Origin: Ceratobasidium sp. AG-K
Lineage: Eukaryota > Basidiomycota > Agaricomycetes > Cantharellales > Ceratobasidiaceae
Reading direction: 5' to 3'
Length of the DNA stretch: 64,000 bases
NCBI GenBank assembly: GCA_037039685.1
Contig: JAWNGF010000016.1
Location: forward strand, 558,001 to 622,000
The notes under the pieces were generated by a model, which was given only the letters and a program-made list of their open reading frames with translations, had not been told where the DNA came from and did no database searches. Positions 1-10,169 of this stretch are shown in pieces. Both the position numbers and the translations under genes were made by a program. Each line of letters starts with the position of its first letter. Position 1 is the stretch's first letter.

Positions 1-80
1 GGCAAACGGAAACAGAAACATGGCACAAGGCAAAGTACAGGTGGGCAAGGCAACAGGCAAGTCCAATGGAGGGAGCTGGC
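1..80 (+). pseudogene. ORF tail of B element, part 1 (unrecognised protein)
   Basis: An open frame beginning at base 3 runs to the insertion point of element A and resumes in the same frame at 7029 once one copy of the CTGGC target duplication is removed. The residues are polar and contain no motif I recognise. It is the exon-like left half of the ORF preceding the 254-aa B ORF; its start lies outside the window. Function unknown; a late-pol or gag C-terminal region is possible. Confidence 0.45.
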
Positions 81-494
81 TGTCATGAGCTGACTAAGCT
101 CAGACATTTTATTCTGATTTTATATCTTTTTTTCGAACACTTTCCTTTTTTGGTACAAATGTCCTCTGGCGCTTAACTTGTATCATGTGATGTATTTGTC
201 TTTCCATTTGATATTGGTGATTGCTTCCAGAACTTCCAGAATGTTGAGTCATACCTCTTATCTCGCTTATCATTGGTTATACTTGGCTTTCTCACACTGA
301 TAGATGACGACGTGGCACTGATCCCTCATGTATATAAACCCAGAGGTCAAGCCGGTTAACGAGAGGGCTTGACCTCCTCTCCACTAGGACTTGCCCAATC
401 AAATCCTCCTTACTATCACTACTCCTTGGGTTCTAAGACTTATCTAGTCGAACCCCTTAACCTTTCATATACCTAATTGACTCAAGTCGGGACA
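81..494 (+). repeat. A element 5' LTR
   Basis: 414 bp from TGTCATGAGC to GGGACA, repeated at 6609-7023 and, inverted, at 36724-37138. TG...CA ends and flanking 5-bp duplication define the limits. Confidence 0.95.
330..338 (+). promoter_or_regulatory. TATA box in A LTR
   Basis: GTATATAAAC lies about two thirds into the LTR, the usual place for the U3 promoter of a fungal Gypsy element, and is retained in all three A LTR copies of the window. Confidence 0.6.
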
Positions 495-975
495 TTAGGT
501 CAAGCCTTTCTAGCATTGGCCTTAAGCCCCTGCTCTTGCACCAAGTAGATAGAACGTACACTGGAAAATGGGCATAGTACAACAGACAAAGAGCTATACT
601 TGCTATAGACCAGTAGTCCCACGTTGCTATGCACTGTCAGTGAACCCAATCGTTGTCCTCTTTCGGGTCATAGCGGCTTTAGTCAGCTAAATACAACCTT
701 ACTCTGTCATACACTGTCACTATCATGCCCGCCCAAGGCTGTTGATAATCGATAAGATCAGATAAGGAGTATATAAAGCCAAAGCTTAGCGTCTAGCACC
801 CTTCACTTCCAAATCAACATCTCGAGGAAGCCAGATCCTCTCAAGTCAACCTGGAAAGTGGTCGGAGCACCACTCAAGTTAACACTCACATCCATCAAGA
901 ACCACATCAACTCGTTGTCCCCATCAATATGCACTAAAAAAGGATTAATTAGTAACTAACTAATTAACCTTAAAA
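495..975 (+). other. A element untranslated leader
   Basis: No convincing ORF lies between the 5' LTR and the coiled-coil ORF. The stretch contains a second TATA-like motif (TATATAAAG, starting near 769) followed by pyrimidine-rich sequence, which could be an internal promoter, and a short ATG-initiated frame of two codons near 929. Confidence 0.5.
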
Positions 976-1787
976 GTGTTCCCCGCATTTTTTAGCCTCT
1001 GCAAAGCAGTCTTTAAACTAAAAGACTTTGTACTTAATCTAGACACTAAAGTCAATGAATTGAACAGTCAAATTGAAGTACTAGAAGAAGATCAAGTCAA
1101 GCAAGCAGAGGAACTAAGGGTAGAACGTACAAGGAACAACAAAAACCACAATCAACTTGAAGCTGATTACCAATCACTTCATTCAAGACTTGAGTTCATT
1201 GAAATAAGCATCAATAACACAAACAAGCAACAAACCGATCAAGATTGTGTCCAAAGCATAAATCTAGCTGACACTAATATTGAAGTTGAGCGCCTACAAG
1301 CGCAAAACCGCGTCCTGATTGAAAATTGCAACCAACTTATCAAAATCCCAGAAAAACACACTCAAAAGGTTGAAAACCTCATCAATAATAACAAACGTCA
1401 GTGGCGCACCATCGAGACTCTCAAAGACAAAATCAAGAGCAGATACTGCCCTCTTGCATCAGAAGTGCGTATTCCTATTAACCAGGATTACCGCCTTCTA
1501 AACCATCTTAACACCATCGCCCCCAACCCTTTTCAGTGGGACCAAGACCTCGACTCACACAGGAACAACACAGGGAACAGCTCAGGCTAGAATCCCTATC
1601 ACTCTTTATTGAAGACGTTCATTGTAACTACATATACAAACAGTACAACGAACTAGGAGTGATCAATGCATTGTTTCTGGAGGACAAAAATCTTGAATTG
1701 GTGTTTTTAAGAAGTTTACGTGTCATTAAAGATAGACAAGTTTGCAGAAGGATTTGCAATATTCTGTACGGTCTGGGCTCCCAATAA
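976..1787 (+). pseudogene. Coiled-coil ORF upstream of gag in element A
   Basis: A 204-codon open frame (976-1590) rich in Leu, Gln, Glu, Asn and Lys with heptad-like spacing (residues about 15-130) overlaps a second frame (1536-1787) that continues the sense by a frame change near 1540-1590. Together they would make roughly 260 residues ending just before gag. The first frame has no in-frame ATG (it opens at GTG), so either the start was lost, or expression needs splicing or a frameshift. A similar coiled-coil signature (Q-x-E-x-D-x-Q-x-L-H) occurs on the minus strand at 19861-20136. Role unknown; a gag-like N-terminal assembly segment is the simplest guess. Confidence 0.5.
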
Positions 1788-1811
1788 ATCCACACTTCTC
1801 CCTGCTCCAAT

Positions 1812-3164
1812 ATGTCTAGAGCCCCATCACCAACTCAAGGAGGGTTCACCCAAATATCTGAAACATCCCCACCCGATGTAGTAGCACACGCAATCAATGC
1901 TCTAATAGATGAGGTGCAAAAGATAAACGGCCACATCAATGCCTTGAATAGCATCACTACCACACTAGAACAAGGAATTGACAACACTGTTGCAGATGTC
2001 ATGGCAATCCAAAATCAAACCTCACAGATTGCACCTCTTCACCAATTAATAACCGCGGTATCTCAATCACTAGCAAACCTGGGAGCAACACCCTCTACGA
2101 CTGCATCAACAACTACTCCAGGATACAAACTCAAAATGCATCCCCCAGAAGAATTCTCTGGAGATGTAGACAAATTTGATGAGTTTAAATCGCAATATAC
2201 CCTGTACATAAACCATACATCCCCACAAGCAACTACAGAACAAAAAATCACTTATATCATGGGTTATTGCAAAGGGCCTGCCTACGTATGGATGCAACCT
2301 GGAATTGACATAGATACAGCAAGAAGAGGAGCAACTAATTGGCTACACAACATAGATGAATTCTGGAACAAAATGCAAGCTAGGTTCGGTGACGTCCACA
2401 AAATCGACCAATATAGACAACTATACAAAGAGTTGGTCCAAAAGAATTCTGTTCAAGATTATCTACAGGATTTTGTCACTTATTCATTGGTACTCGGGTA
2501 CACTGATCAAGTACTTCGTGATGATTTCTACGACGGTCTTAAAGATGAAATCAAAATTGCCATGGTATCACAGAACTTCAAACCCCATGAAGCAACAAGG
2601 ACATTTAACCAAGTCCGCAAACGAGCCCTGGAAATTGATTCCACAATGAATGCCATTAATGCACCAAAAAAGGTTCAAAGCCTACAAGCCAGCACCTCAA
2701 AACAAACTACACCTAAGGTGGCCACAAACACTGCAAACACCTCACTAGGTCAAAGGTTCAATATAAACAATTGTGTCTTCATGTCAAAACCTACAGGGGG
2801 GGTGCAATATGGAAAAATCTCAAGTATTTCCAGGAACACAAAAGGCCGTGCAGTTCCACAGATCTCCTGGGATGATGGAACTAAAGGAAATGTTCTGTTT
2901 GGAGCAATTCAGAAAGACACCAGGACCACTACCTTCACCACTCCCACAACTCAAATGCCTAAGACATCCACTCCCGCTAAAGACCCCAATGCAATGGATC
3001 TTGATGGCAAGGGAAAGACACCCATGATTTGCTTCACCTGCGGCGGCAAGCAACATTCAGCAAGAGTCTGTCCTTCCAAGAACACGGCCTCGGGATTTGA
3101 AGCCCAGATTGAAGAAATCTGTTCAGACATTGAGTTGGGAAAAGACGTCACCAAGGCTTATTAA
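1812..3164 (+). CDS. Gag of element A
   Basis: Intact 450-aa ORF that would form the retrotransposon capsid and bind the RNA genome. Residues about 110-300 match the Retrotrans_gag type fold: EEFSG near the start, GPAYVW, the aromatic W..M..RFGD block and DFYDGLKDEIK near its end. A CCHC zinc knuckle (CFTCGGKQHSARVC) lies near residue 405, preceded by a Thr/Pro-rich linker. The ATG at 1812 is the first in frame, 24 bases after the upstream coiled-coil ORF. Pol follows 35 bases downstream in another frame, so gag and pol are separate ORFs here. Confidence 0.92.
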   Translation: MSRAPSPTQGGFTQISETSPPDVVAHAINALIDEVQKINGHINALNSITTTLEQGIDNTVADVMAIQNQTSQIAPLHQLITAVSQSLANLGATPSTTASTTTPGYKLKMHPPEEFSGDVDKFDEFKSQYTLYINHTSPQATTEQKITYIMGYCKGPAYVWMQPGIDIDTARRGATNWLHNIDEFWNKMQARFGDVHKIDQYRQLYKELVQKNSVQDYLQDFVTYSLVLGYTDQVLRDDFYDGLKDEIKIAMVSQNFKPHEATRTFNQVRKRALEIDSTMNAINAPKKVQSLQASTSKQTTPKVATNTANTSLGQRFNINNCVFMSKPTGGVQYGKISSISRNTKGRAVPQISWDDGTKGNVLFGAIQKDTRTTTFTTPTTQMPKTSTPAKDPNAMDLDGKGKTPMICFTCGGKQHSARVCPSKNTASGFEAQIEEICSDIELGKDVTKAY

Positions 3165-3199
3165 GGAGCCAAGTACTTGGTGATATATTAGCTAGTAAT

Positions 3200-6100
3200 A
3201 TGGATGAACTAGAAATCATGTCAATATCAAATGAAAACCAATTATACCTTGATTTCACCGCTCATCCACTAGCTACGGCTCCTGATTCTAAGTCAGTTAA
3301 CAAATCAAAAAAGTTCTCTGGACAAGCCCTACTTGATTGCGGTGCAACCTCCTGCTTCATCAACCCTTCTCTAGCAAAAGAAGCAAACCTCCCCCTTTTT
3401 CAACACGAAAAACCAAAGACTCTGCAAGTTATAGACGGGCGAGAAGTTTTGTCTGGAAAGGTCACCCACTATACCAAATTCAAACTTGTCATGGGAACAC
3501 ATTCCAGCAAAATAGAATGTCATGTCACAAACATTGGAAGACACCCCATCGTACTTGGGATGTCATGGCTCAAGAAACATAACCCACAAATTAATTGGAA
3601 AAATAGGACAATTGCATACACAAGCAAGTTTTGCTCAAAAAACTGCCTAGAAGTCCCATCTACACTCCAAATTGCAGCTGAAACCATATTACCCGAAGAA
3701 TATAAAGAGTTCGCAGATGTATTTGATGAATCCAGATTGGAAGAACTCCCACCTCACAGACCAACCGACATCACATTGGATCTCCTACCAGAGGCCAAAT
3801 TAAAGCATGGCCCTATTTACAAAACATCCCCAGCTGAAGACAAAGAAATGAAGAAAGTACTAGAAACCCTCATCCGGAGGGGACACATTCAAATTTCCAA
3901 GTCTCCTTTAGCATCGCCGGTTCTATTCATCAAAAAGCCCCACCCAGAAGATCCAAACAACCCAGAATTGCGCTTTTGCATTGACTATAGATACATGAAT
4001 TCGCTGTGCAAATTCAATGCAAGTGGAATCCCTCTACTGGATCAATGGTTAAGGGCCTGGAAGGATTTGTCATTGGTACCACTCTGGACTTGGCACAAGG
4101 ATTCCATCAAACCCAAATAGCAACAGGACATGAATGGAAAACAGCCTTCAAAACTCAGTATGGCATGTATGAATGGAAAGTCATGCCCTTCGGTCTCAAA
4201 ACCGCCCCATCAAGCTTCCAGTCCCTAATGAACTCTATATTCAGGGACATTATGGGGGTTTTTGTACTTGTATACATTGATGACATCTTCATTTTTTCCA
4301 AACAAGTCAAAGACCATCCAGGACATGTAAAAGAGGTGCTAAGAAGACTAAGGGAACACAAGTTAATTGCAAAACTGAGGAAATGCAAGTTCCACCAAAC
4401 CAAACTGGACTGGGTAGGACTGGTCATTTCCAATAAAGGAATCGAAACGGATCAGGAAAAGGTCACGGCGGCTATGAATTGGAAAGCTCCCAAGAACGTT
4501 AAACAAGTTCAAGAGTTCCTAGGATTTGTGAATTTCTATTGAAGATTCATTCAAGACTTTGCTGGCAAAGCCAGACCCCTATACAACCTACTCAAGAAGG
4601 ATCAAAAGTGGCAGTGGACAAGCAAAGAACAAGATGCCATGAATGCACTAAAGGAAGCTCTTAAGGTAGCACCTGTAATGATGCAGCCTGATCAAAATAA
4701 GGAGTTTTTCCTCGAAACAGATGTATCAGGGTTTGCCACAGGAGCAGTTTTATCACAAAAGGATGGGGAAGGGAAATTACACCCAGTGGCTTTCCTTTCT
4801 AAATCACTAAATCCGGCTGAATGAAACTATGATATTTTTGACAAAGAACTATTGGCAATTATAAGAGCCTTCAAGGAATGGCGGCACTTACTTCAAGGCA
4901 CGGAAAAAGCCATTCAAGTCATAACCGATCACAAAAACTTGGAATACTTCTCATCATCCAAACAACTGAACCAACGCCAAATTCGCTGGATGAACTTCTT
5001 GGTAGACTTCAACTTCCAAATCATGTATAGGCCAGGAAGCCAGAATAAAAAAGCAGACATTCTCTTGAGGCAATATGACTTAGAACCTTTGGGGGGGGGT
5101 AGAGAACCAAGTTCTCCTCAAACCAGACATTTTTATTTCAGCTATTACCCCTGACCAGGAGATTAATGATCTAATCAGAGAAGCAATCCTCAACGATCCC
5201 AGATTAGAGGAAGCTCACAATAAGCTGAGAAATGGAGAAAAAGTCAAAGATTGGGAATACAGAGAAGGACTCCTAATGTTCAAAGGAAAGATCTTTGTCC
5301 CCAAGGATGAAACCGTCAGAAACCTGATATTGGAATTGTGCCATGACAATATTACAGCTGGGCATCCTGGACAAGCAAGAACATTGGAATTGGTCTCAAG
5401 AACTTACTACTGGCCAACCATGAAGAAATTCATCAACTCTTACGTGTCACACTGCAAAACATGCATTTGAGTTAAACCATCAAACCAACTCCCCACAGGA
5501 CTACTGCATCCTTTACACATTCCTGAGAGACCTTGGGAAGAGATCTCCTACGACATGATTGTAGGGCTCCCAGAGTCAGAAGGATATGACGCAATCTTAA
5601 CAGTGGTAGATTGTTTCTCCAAGATCGCACATTATCTCCCTTGCAAATCAATGGCTACAGCAGTAGACTTAGCCAATATCTTTGTCACAAACATTTGGAG
5701 ACTTCACGGCACCCCAAAAGCAACAGTCTCGGATAGAGGATCCACCTTCAACTCAAAGTTCATTAAGCATCTGTACAAACGGTTGAATGTAAAACCCACC
5801 TTCAGCACAGCCTATCATCCAAGGACAGATGGACAGTCAGAACGGGCAAACCAAGTCGTCGAAATCTTTATCAGGGCTTTTGTCAACCATAGGCAAAACA
5901 ACTGGGTAGCCCTACTCCCTATGGTAGAGTTTGCTTACAATAATGGAATCCAAGCATCCACTGGCAAAACCCCTTTCCAGATCTGTCAAGGCTTCAACCC
6001 TAGAATGAACATCGGGGAAGAATCAGACTATACTGTTCCTGAAGCTGATGCCCATGCGGAATTCCTGTTGAAAGGATACGATGAAGTCAAAGCTGCTCTC

Positions 6101-6616
6101 ATCCTAGCAAACCAATCCTACAAACACTACTTTGATAAAGGAGCCAAAGAACCAGAAGAAATAAACCCTGGAGATAAAGTCTGGCTTAATCATCAAAACA
6201 TATCCACAGACAGACCTTCAGTAAAACTCTCTCACAAAGTTTTAAGCCCTTACAAAGTACTGGAAAAAATAGGGACTCACGCCTTTAGACTGGAATTCCC
6301 AAAGTCCATGAAGATCCATCCTGTCTTCCATGTCATGTTGCTCAAGAAATTTCACTATGATCCCCATGGTCACGAACCCACTCAACCACCCCCTATTGTT
6401 ACACAAGAAGGAGAAGAAGAGTGGGAAGTTGAAGAAATCCTTAATTCCAAGAAAATTCACCGTCAACTCCACTATTACGTCAAATGGAAAGGATACTCTC
6501 ATGCAGACAACTCTTGGCAAACAAAGGAGGACCTCAAGAATGCTCCTGAACTAGTTGATAAATTTCACAAACTCCACCCCACCGCGCCAGGCCCTTATGA
6601 GGGGGTAATGTCATGA
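3200..6616 (+). pseudogene. Pol of element A (protease-RT-RNase H-integrase-chromodomain), broken
   Basis: Protease carries LLDCGATSCFI (DCG in place of the usual DSG or DTG). RT has MPFGLKTAP and the YIDD catalytic box near 4275. RNase H, the integrase H2C2 zinc domain (about 5330-5465) and the D,D-35-E core (VVDCFS, VSDRGS, TDGQSE) follow, then a GPY/F-like region and a C-terminal chromodomain (about 6420-6580, YYVKWKGY). Lesions: one-base loss near 4040-4060 in RT, TGA at 4540 (NFY*RF), TGA at 4822 (AE*NY, likely from Trp), frameshift at the nine-G run 5091-5099, TGA at 5468 (CI*VK). The final TGA falls inside the 3' LTR. Confidence 0.93.
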
Positions 6617-7023
6617 GCTGACTAAGCTCAGACATTTTATTCTGATTTTATATCTTTTTTTTCGAACACTTTCCTTTTTTGGTACAAATGTCCTCTGGCG
6701 CTTAACTTGTATCATGTGATGTATTTGTCTTTCCATTTGATATTGGTGATTGCTTCCAGAACTTCCAGAATGTCGAGTCATACCTCTTATCTTGCTTATC
6801 ATTGGTTGTACTTGGCTTTCTCACACTGATAGATGATGACGTGACACTGATCCCTCATGTATATAAACCCAGAGGTCAAGCCGGTTAACGACAAGGCTTG
6901 ACCTCCGCTCCACTAGGACTTGCCCAATCACATCCTCCTTACTATCACTACTCCTTGGGTTCTAAGACTTATCTAGTCGAACCCCTTAACCTTTCATATA
7001 CCTAATTGACTCAAGTCGGGAGA
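6609..7023 (+). repeat. A element 3' LTR
   Basis: 415 bp, matching 81-494. A purine tract (GAGGGGGTAA) immediately precedes it and would prime plus-strand synthesis. Its last bases read GGGAGA instead of GGGACA. Confidence 0.95.
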
Positions 7024-7028
7024 CTGGC

Positions 7029-7259
7029 TCATGGCAAGATACCAAAGAAAGAGCAGAAAAGATTGCAGAACTACTACCCATCATGAGAAAGTTCCTCAAA
7101 GAAAACCCTTTGGCACCTGTACCCCCAAATTTCAAACAACAACCATTCAAAAGGACCAGGGGGAGAGCGGCAAACTTCAACTCAAACAGCTCTCACCAGC
7201 CTTACATTGCTCTAAAGCCACTCTCATACCAACCCACCACTCCCAAAAAACTTTCCTAA
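7029..7259 (+). pseudogene. ORF tail of B element, part 2
   Basis: Resumes the frame of bases 3-80 after removal of element A. The roughly 76 residues include KERAEKIAEL and a basic stretch (FKRTRGRAANF) and end at TAA 7257-7259, one base before the ATG of the next ORF. No known domain recognised. The tight spacing to the next ORF suggests both belong to one retroelement transcript. Confidence 0.45.
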
Positions 7260-7260
7260 C

Positions 7261-8025
7261 ATGCCTGCTGCTTGTCACTCAGTCACCATCAGCAACCTCC
7301 CATGGGCCACAGGCGCAGCCCACAAAATCACAAAGTGTGTTGACTCAGGTGTGGTCATATACCACATCCCTCAACGCATGTGGTGCATTGGACAGTGCCA
7401 ATACTACCCAGGGAGTAACATGCTCCATCTGGCAGTGGCAGGAGAATTTGAGTGGGTCGGACACAAGCCACCCACAAAGCAACAACTCAGGGAGTGGCCA
7501 AGCATCCTGATAGCAAGGGGGTGTGCAGTGTTCTCAGCCCAGGAAGTGATTTTGGGGAGTGTCAAGAACAGGACAAGTGAGGAATGGGGGGACCATCACA
7601 TCAACAACCCCCATGTGTGGCAGTCTGAGTGGATCTGGGAGGAGAAGGAAGGAAGGGTGCACTTGCACAACAAGTGGGAATGGGATGCGGCATGGGATCA
7701 AGACCTAAAGGATGGGATGGAGGACAGGGGCCAATGGGCCAAAGAAATCAAGTACAGGCTGCAATGGTGGGACAACAGTCCCAACCTGGACCAGTGGGCA
7801 GAAAGGGAGGGGTTGCCAACAGAATGGCTAGCGGAGGAAGAGAGGGTTTGGGTCAAGGACCAACCCACATGGGAAGAAGGGTGCAAGGAGGCGCCCATGG
7901 AGTTCAAGGAGGAAGTGGGGGACTCAACAGAGAACCCCATAGTTCTGGAAGAGGAGGAAGCAATTTGGTCCCAGGGGGACAAGGAGGCTTTTGAAAATAT
8001 GGTGGGCAACTGTAAATTACAGTAG
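7261..8025 (+). CDS. B element ORF3: intact 254-aa protein of unknown function
   Basis: Uninterrupted ORF starting with MPAACHSVTISNLPW, lying between the preceding ORF tail and the purine tract plus 3' LTR of the B element. It is strikingly Trp-rich (roughly 16 Trp) and acidic toward the C terminus (VLEEEEAIW), with scattered Cys in the first 90 residues (KCVDSG, WCIGQCQYY). No signal peptide, membrane segment, or known Gag/Pol domain is seen. Its position equals that of the ORF3 genes of the D and E families, although the sequences are not obviously alike. It is one of the few intact frames in the window, so it may be recently active. Confidence 0.65.
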   Translation: MPAACHSVTISNLPWATGAAHKITKCVDSGVVIYHIPQRMWCIGQCQYYPGSNMLHLAVAGEFEWVGHKPPTKQQLREWPSILIARGCAVFSAQEVILGSVKNRTSEEWGDHHINNPHVWQSEWIWEEKEGRVHLHNKWEWDAAWDQDLKDGMEDRGQWAKEIKYRLQWWDNSPNLDQWAEREGLPTEWLAEEERVWVKDQPTWEEGCKEAPMEFKEEVGDSTENPIVLEEEEAIWSQGDKEAFENMVGNCKLQ

Positions 8026-8065
8026 TTGCCATTCAGGTCCCCTAAATGGGCTCCTAAGGGGGTAA

Positions 8066-8562
8066 TGTTGTGACCTAAGGCCCCTCCAATGGACTTCATC
8101 TCCTAGTTGCTTGTTTTGTGTTCCATTTGTTCTCCCTTCCTTTGTGCATGCTTCCTTTGTGTCTAGTTTTCTTTGTTCTTGCACAGCCTTAGGCTGCTTC
8201 CTTTTTCTTTTGTCTTACAACTTCCTTTCTTGGCAAGTCATGTTCCTTTCTAGGACATGACTCATAGAGCTTTCCAATTGGTTAGTTTTGTATGACTTGT
8301 TTCTTGGCATGAGTATGACTCATGCCTTTTCTGAATATATAATGAGGCGGCAACAAGCATGGTATCCCCATCTTGTTTTGCCTTGTCATTTCCCCAACAA
8401 ACAGTCCTTCACTGGGTTTCCCTCAGGGTTACCTTGGATCCTCAGGTCTTAGTGCCATTCACAGTCTACAGTTCACAGTTCTTTGGGTGCCAAGTCTCTC
8501 TAAGTCTTGACTTGAGCACATACAGTTACAGTCAGTAACCATCATAGTGTTGGGTTGCAACA
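8066..8562 (+). repeat. B element 3' LTR
   Basis: 497 bp, TGTTGTGACC...GTTGCAACA, preceded by the purine tract AAGGGGGTAA. An inverted copy lies at 28035-28950 (interrupted). The 5' LTR of this element is outside the window. Confidence 0.9.
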
Positions 8563-8684
8563 CCCAGCCAGGTTTACAGATGCTTGAGATTCACCCTTGG
8601 CAAACCATATTTTATTATTCTAAAGCACAAATGCATACAAACTAGTCTGGTCCAGTGCAAGTGCTGTGACACCACCACTCCCTA
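8563..8684 (-). pseudogene. Decayed reading frame J, fragment 3
   Basis: The minus frame over this stretch (about 40 residues with one TAG, ending GESQASVNLAG) joins in frame to the fragment at 27653-28034 when element F and one 5-bp duplication are removed. It is cut at 8562 by the B LTR. Family not recognised. Confidence 0.4.
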
Positions 8685-9203
8685 TGTTATGGTTGCTATC
8701 TTTCTGACTCTTCCAAGCTTAAGAGGTTTGGATGAGGTGGAAGGTATTCAGGTAGCTAAGTAACAAGTGGTGGAGTTTGTAGTAATCTATTGTATACTAT
8801 ATGCTAAGCAATGAGAAGTAGGTGTAACCAAGAATACCAAAGGATACTATGTAACTACAAGTATTCCCTGTGTTCCAGTGCACAGCACAACTCAACCAGA
8901 TGCACACACTTAGATAGCTAACAGGTTAGATACAGTGTGCTGCAAGCAGTGTTGACTCAAGGCCAAAGGTTTGGTGGACCTTGTTTGCACACTGCTATGA
9001 GAGTGGGCTACCTGGTAGAGAATTGGGACTTACCCAACTAACTAGTAAGCAGCATTAAAGGTCAGACCTCCTTAGGCGCAACAATCACTTGTTAGCACAA
9101 GTATAAGAGTGAGGCAAAAGGAATAGATTGAGCTATGAGCTAGAGACAGCAGAGAGTACTTGAGTACAGTAGTTGGTAAAAGGTATGGAGTAAAAGAGGA
9201 GTC
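8685..9203 (-). repeat. F element 3' LTR (apparently lacking U3)
   Basis: 519 bp matching 26765-27283 closely; minus-strand sense ends ...CATAACA at 8685. Similarity to the other LTR stops abruptly at 9203, where an ORF begins, so the U3 part present at 27284-27652 seems missing. Confidence 0.75.
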
Positions 9204-9617
9204 AGATGAATCCAGTTGGATGGGCAAACTCTCAGCTATGTAGTTGGCAAACAAAGCAAGCTCTTGGTTGGTGTAGCTATGGAGTGGTGCAGGTGTGACC
9301 AAGTAGCTGGGAGTTGGTTTTGCCATTCTTGGATAGACTGAATGTGGTTGGTTGGTGCTATTTCAGCCAGTGAGGAAGCAAGAGGCTGAGCCTGGACAAA
9401 GAAGGAGGGTGTGGGGGACTGTGCAGCTATGGAAAGAAGTGTAGAGCACTCAGTAGATGTGGGGAAATGAACCAAGTGATCAGGCATACTTGGTATCTCA
9501 GAGGTATCTCCAAAGCCTTGATGGAAAGTGTATTGTCCCTCAACTTCCATAGTGACTGACTCAGAAGCAATAGAAGGTGCTATTGAAGGAAGTGATGGTA
9601 AAGGCATAGAGCCTGTA
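9204..9617 (-). pseudogene. F element 3' ORF, C-terminal part
   Basis: Continues in frame from 16383 when E1 and one CTGTA duplication are removed (the frame reads PVIGP then TGSMPLPS across the junction). The residues are Ser, Thr and Pro-rich and end at a stop at 9236-9238; a second frame (9326 to 9072) takes over and runs into the LTR. No domain recognised. It corresponds in place to ORF3 of the B, D and E families. Confidence 0.5.
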
Positions 9618-10113
9618 TGTTGTGACCCGTCTCTCACTTTCTCCTTCTTTGCGGTCTCGTGGCTTGTACTGGTGCCTGAAGCGCCCTTTCTCTTTGTAGA
9701 GCCCTCTCCCTTGTTTAGTGAGGTGTATGGATGACTTGTCACCATGAGTCATATGACTCATGCTGTTTTCTATTGGCTGGCCTGCGCAGCCCCTTTATGA
9801 CTTGGACTTTGACTCAGGCATGTGACTCATGTATATACTATGACTCACTTGCTTTCTGAGTATATATACTGGCTTGCAAGCATGGTCATCCCCAGCTTGC
9901 TTCGCCTCATCAACTCTCCCTGCAGTGTGATCAGAGGCACTTGGCTACTTAGCCTTTAGCGCAGCCACTTGGACTTAGGAGCTAGTGACTTGTACTGACA
10001 AGACTAGCGTTTGTCCACCTTAGTGATAGAGTCTTAGAAGACTTATCACATATTGTTCCACATCTCAAAGGCCATTAGCGGTTGTCAACCATAGGCATTA
10101 GCAGGTTGCAACA
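9618..10113 (+). repeat. E1 5' LTR
   Basis: 496 bp, TGTTGTGACC...GTTGCAACA, nearly identical to 15882-16377. A TATA motif (GTATATATACT) lies near 9860. The leader 10114-10169 follows without an evident tRNA primer site. Confidence 0.95.
9860..9869 (+). promoter_or_regulatory. TATA box in E LTR
   Basis: TATATATACT about half way through the LTR; kept in both E1 LTRs and both E2 LTRs. Confidence 0.6.
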
Positions 10114-10169
10114 TTGCAAAGCAAGCTCTCAGTACACTGAGCCACAAGAAAACAAAGTCACGTGACAGC

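Larger units (their letters stand above)
81..7023 (+). mobile_element. Element A: near-complete Ty3/Gypsy chromovirus
   Basis: Two direct LTRs (TGTCATGAGC...GGGACA) bound an interior with a coiled-coil ORF, gag, and pol in the order protease, RT, RNase H, integrase, chromodomain. A perfect 5-bp target duplication CTGGC flanks it (76-80 and 7024-7028). The LTRs differ at about ten sites by eye, so insertion is not very recent. The pol gene has at least three internal TGA stops and two frameshifts, so this copy is not autonomous. It sits inside an ORF of a B element. No TGG-type tRNA primer-binding site is evident after the 5' LTR. Confidence 0.95.

Noticed and set aside
495..520. tRNA-type primer-binding site after the A 5' LTR
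   Set aside because: The sequence TTAGGTCAAGCC does not begin with TGG nor match a tRNA 3' end I can name; self-priming is possible but I cannot show it.
7629..7994. 121-aa Gly-rich ORF overlapping B ORF3 in another phase, and a 133-aa antisense ORF (7698-8099)
   Set aside because: Both lie inside the intact 254-codon frame, whose Trp/acidic composition and clean boundaries are more convincing; Gly/Gln-rich reading is a frame artefact.
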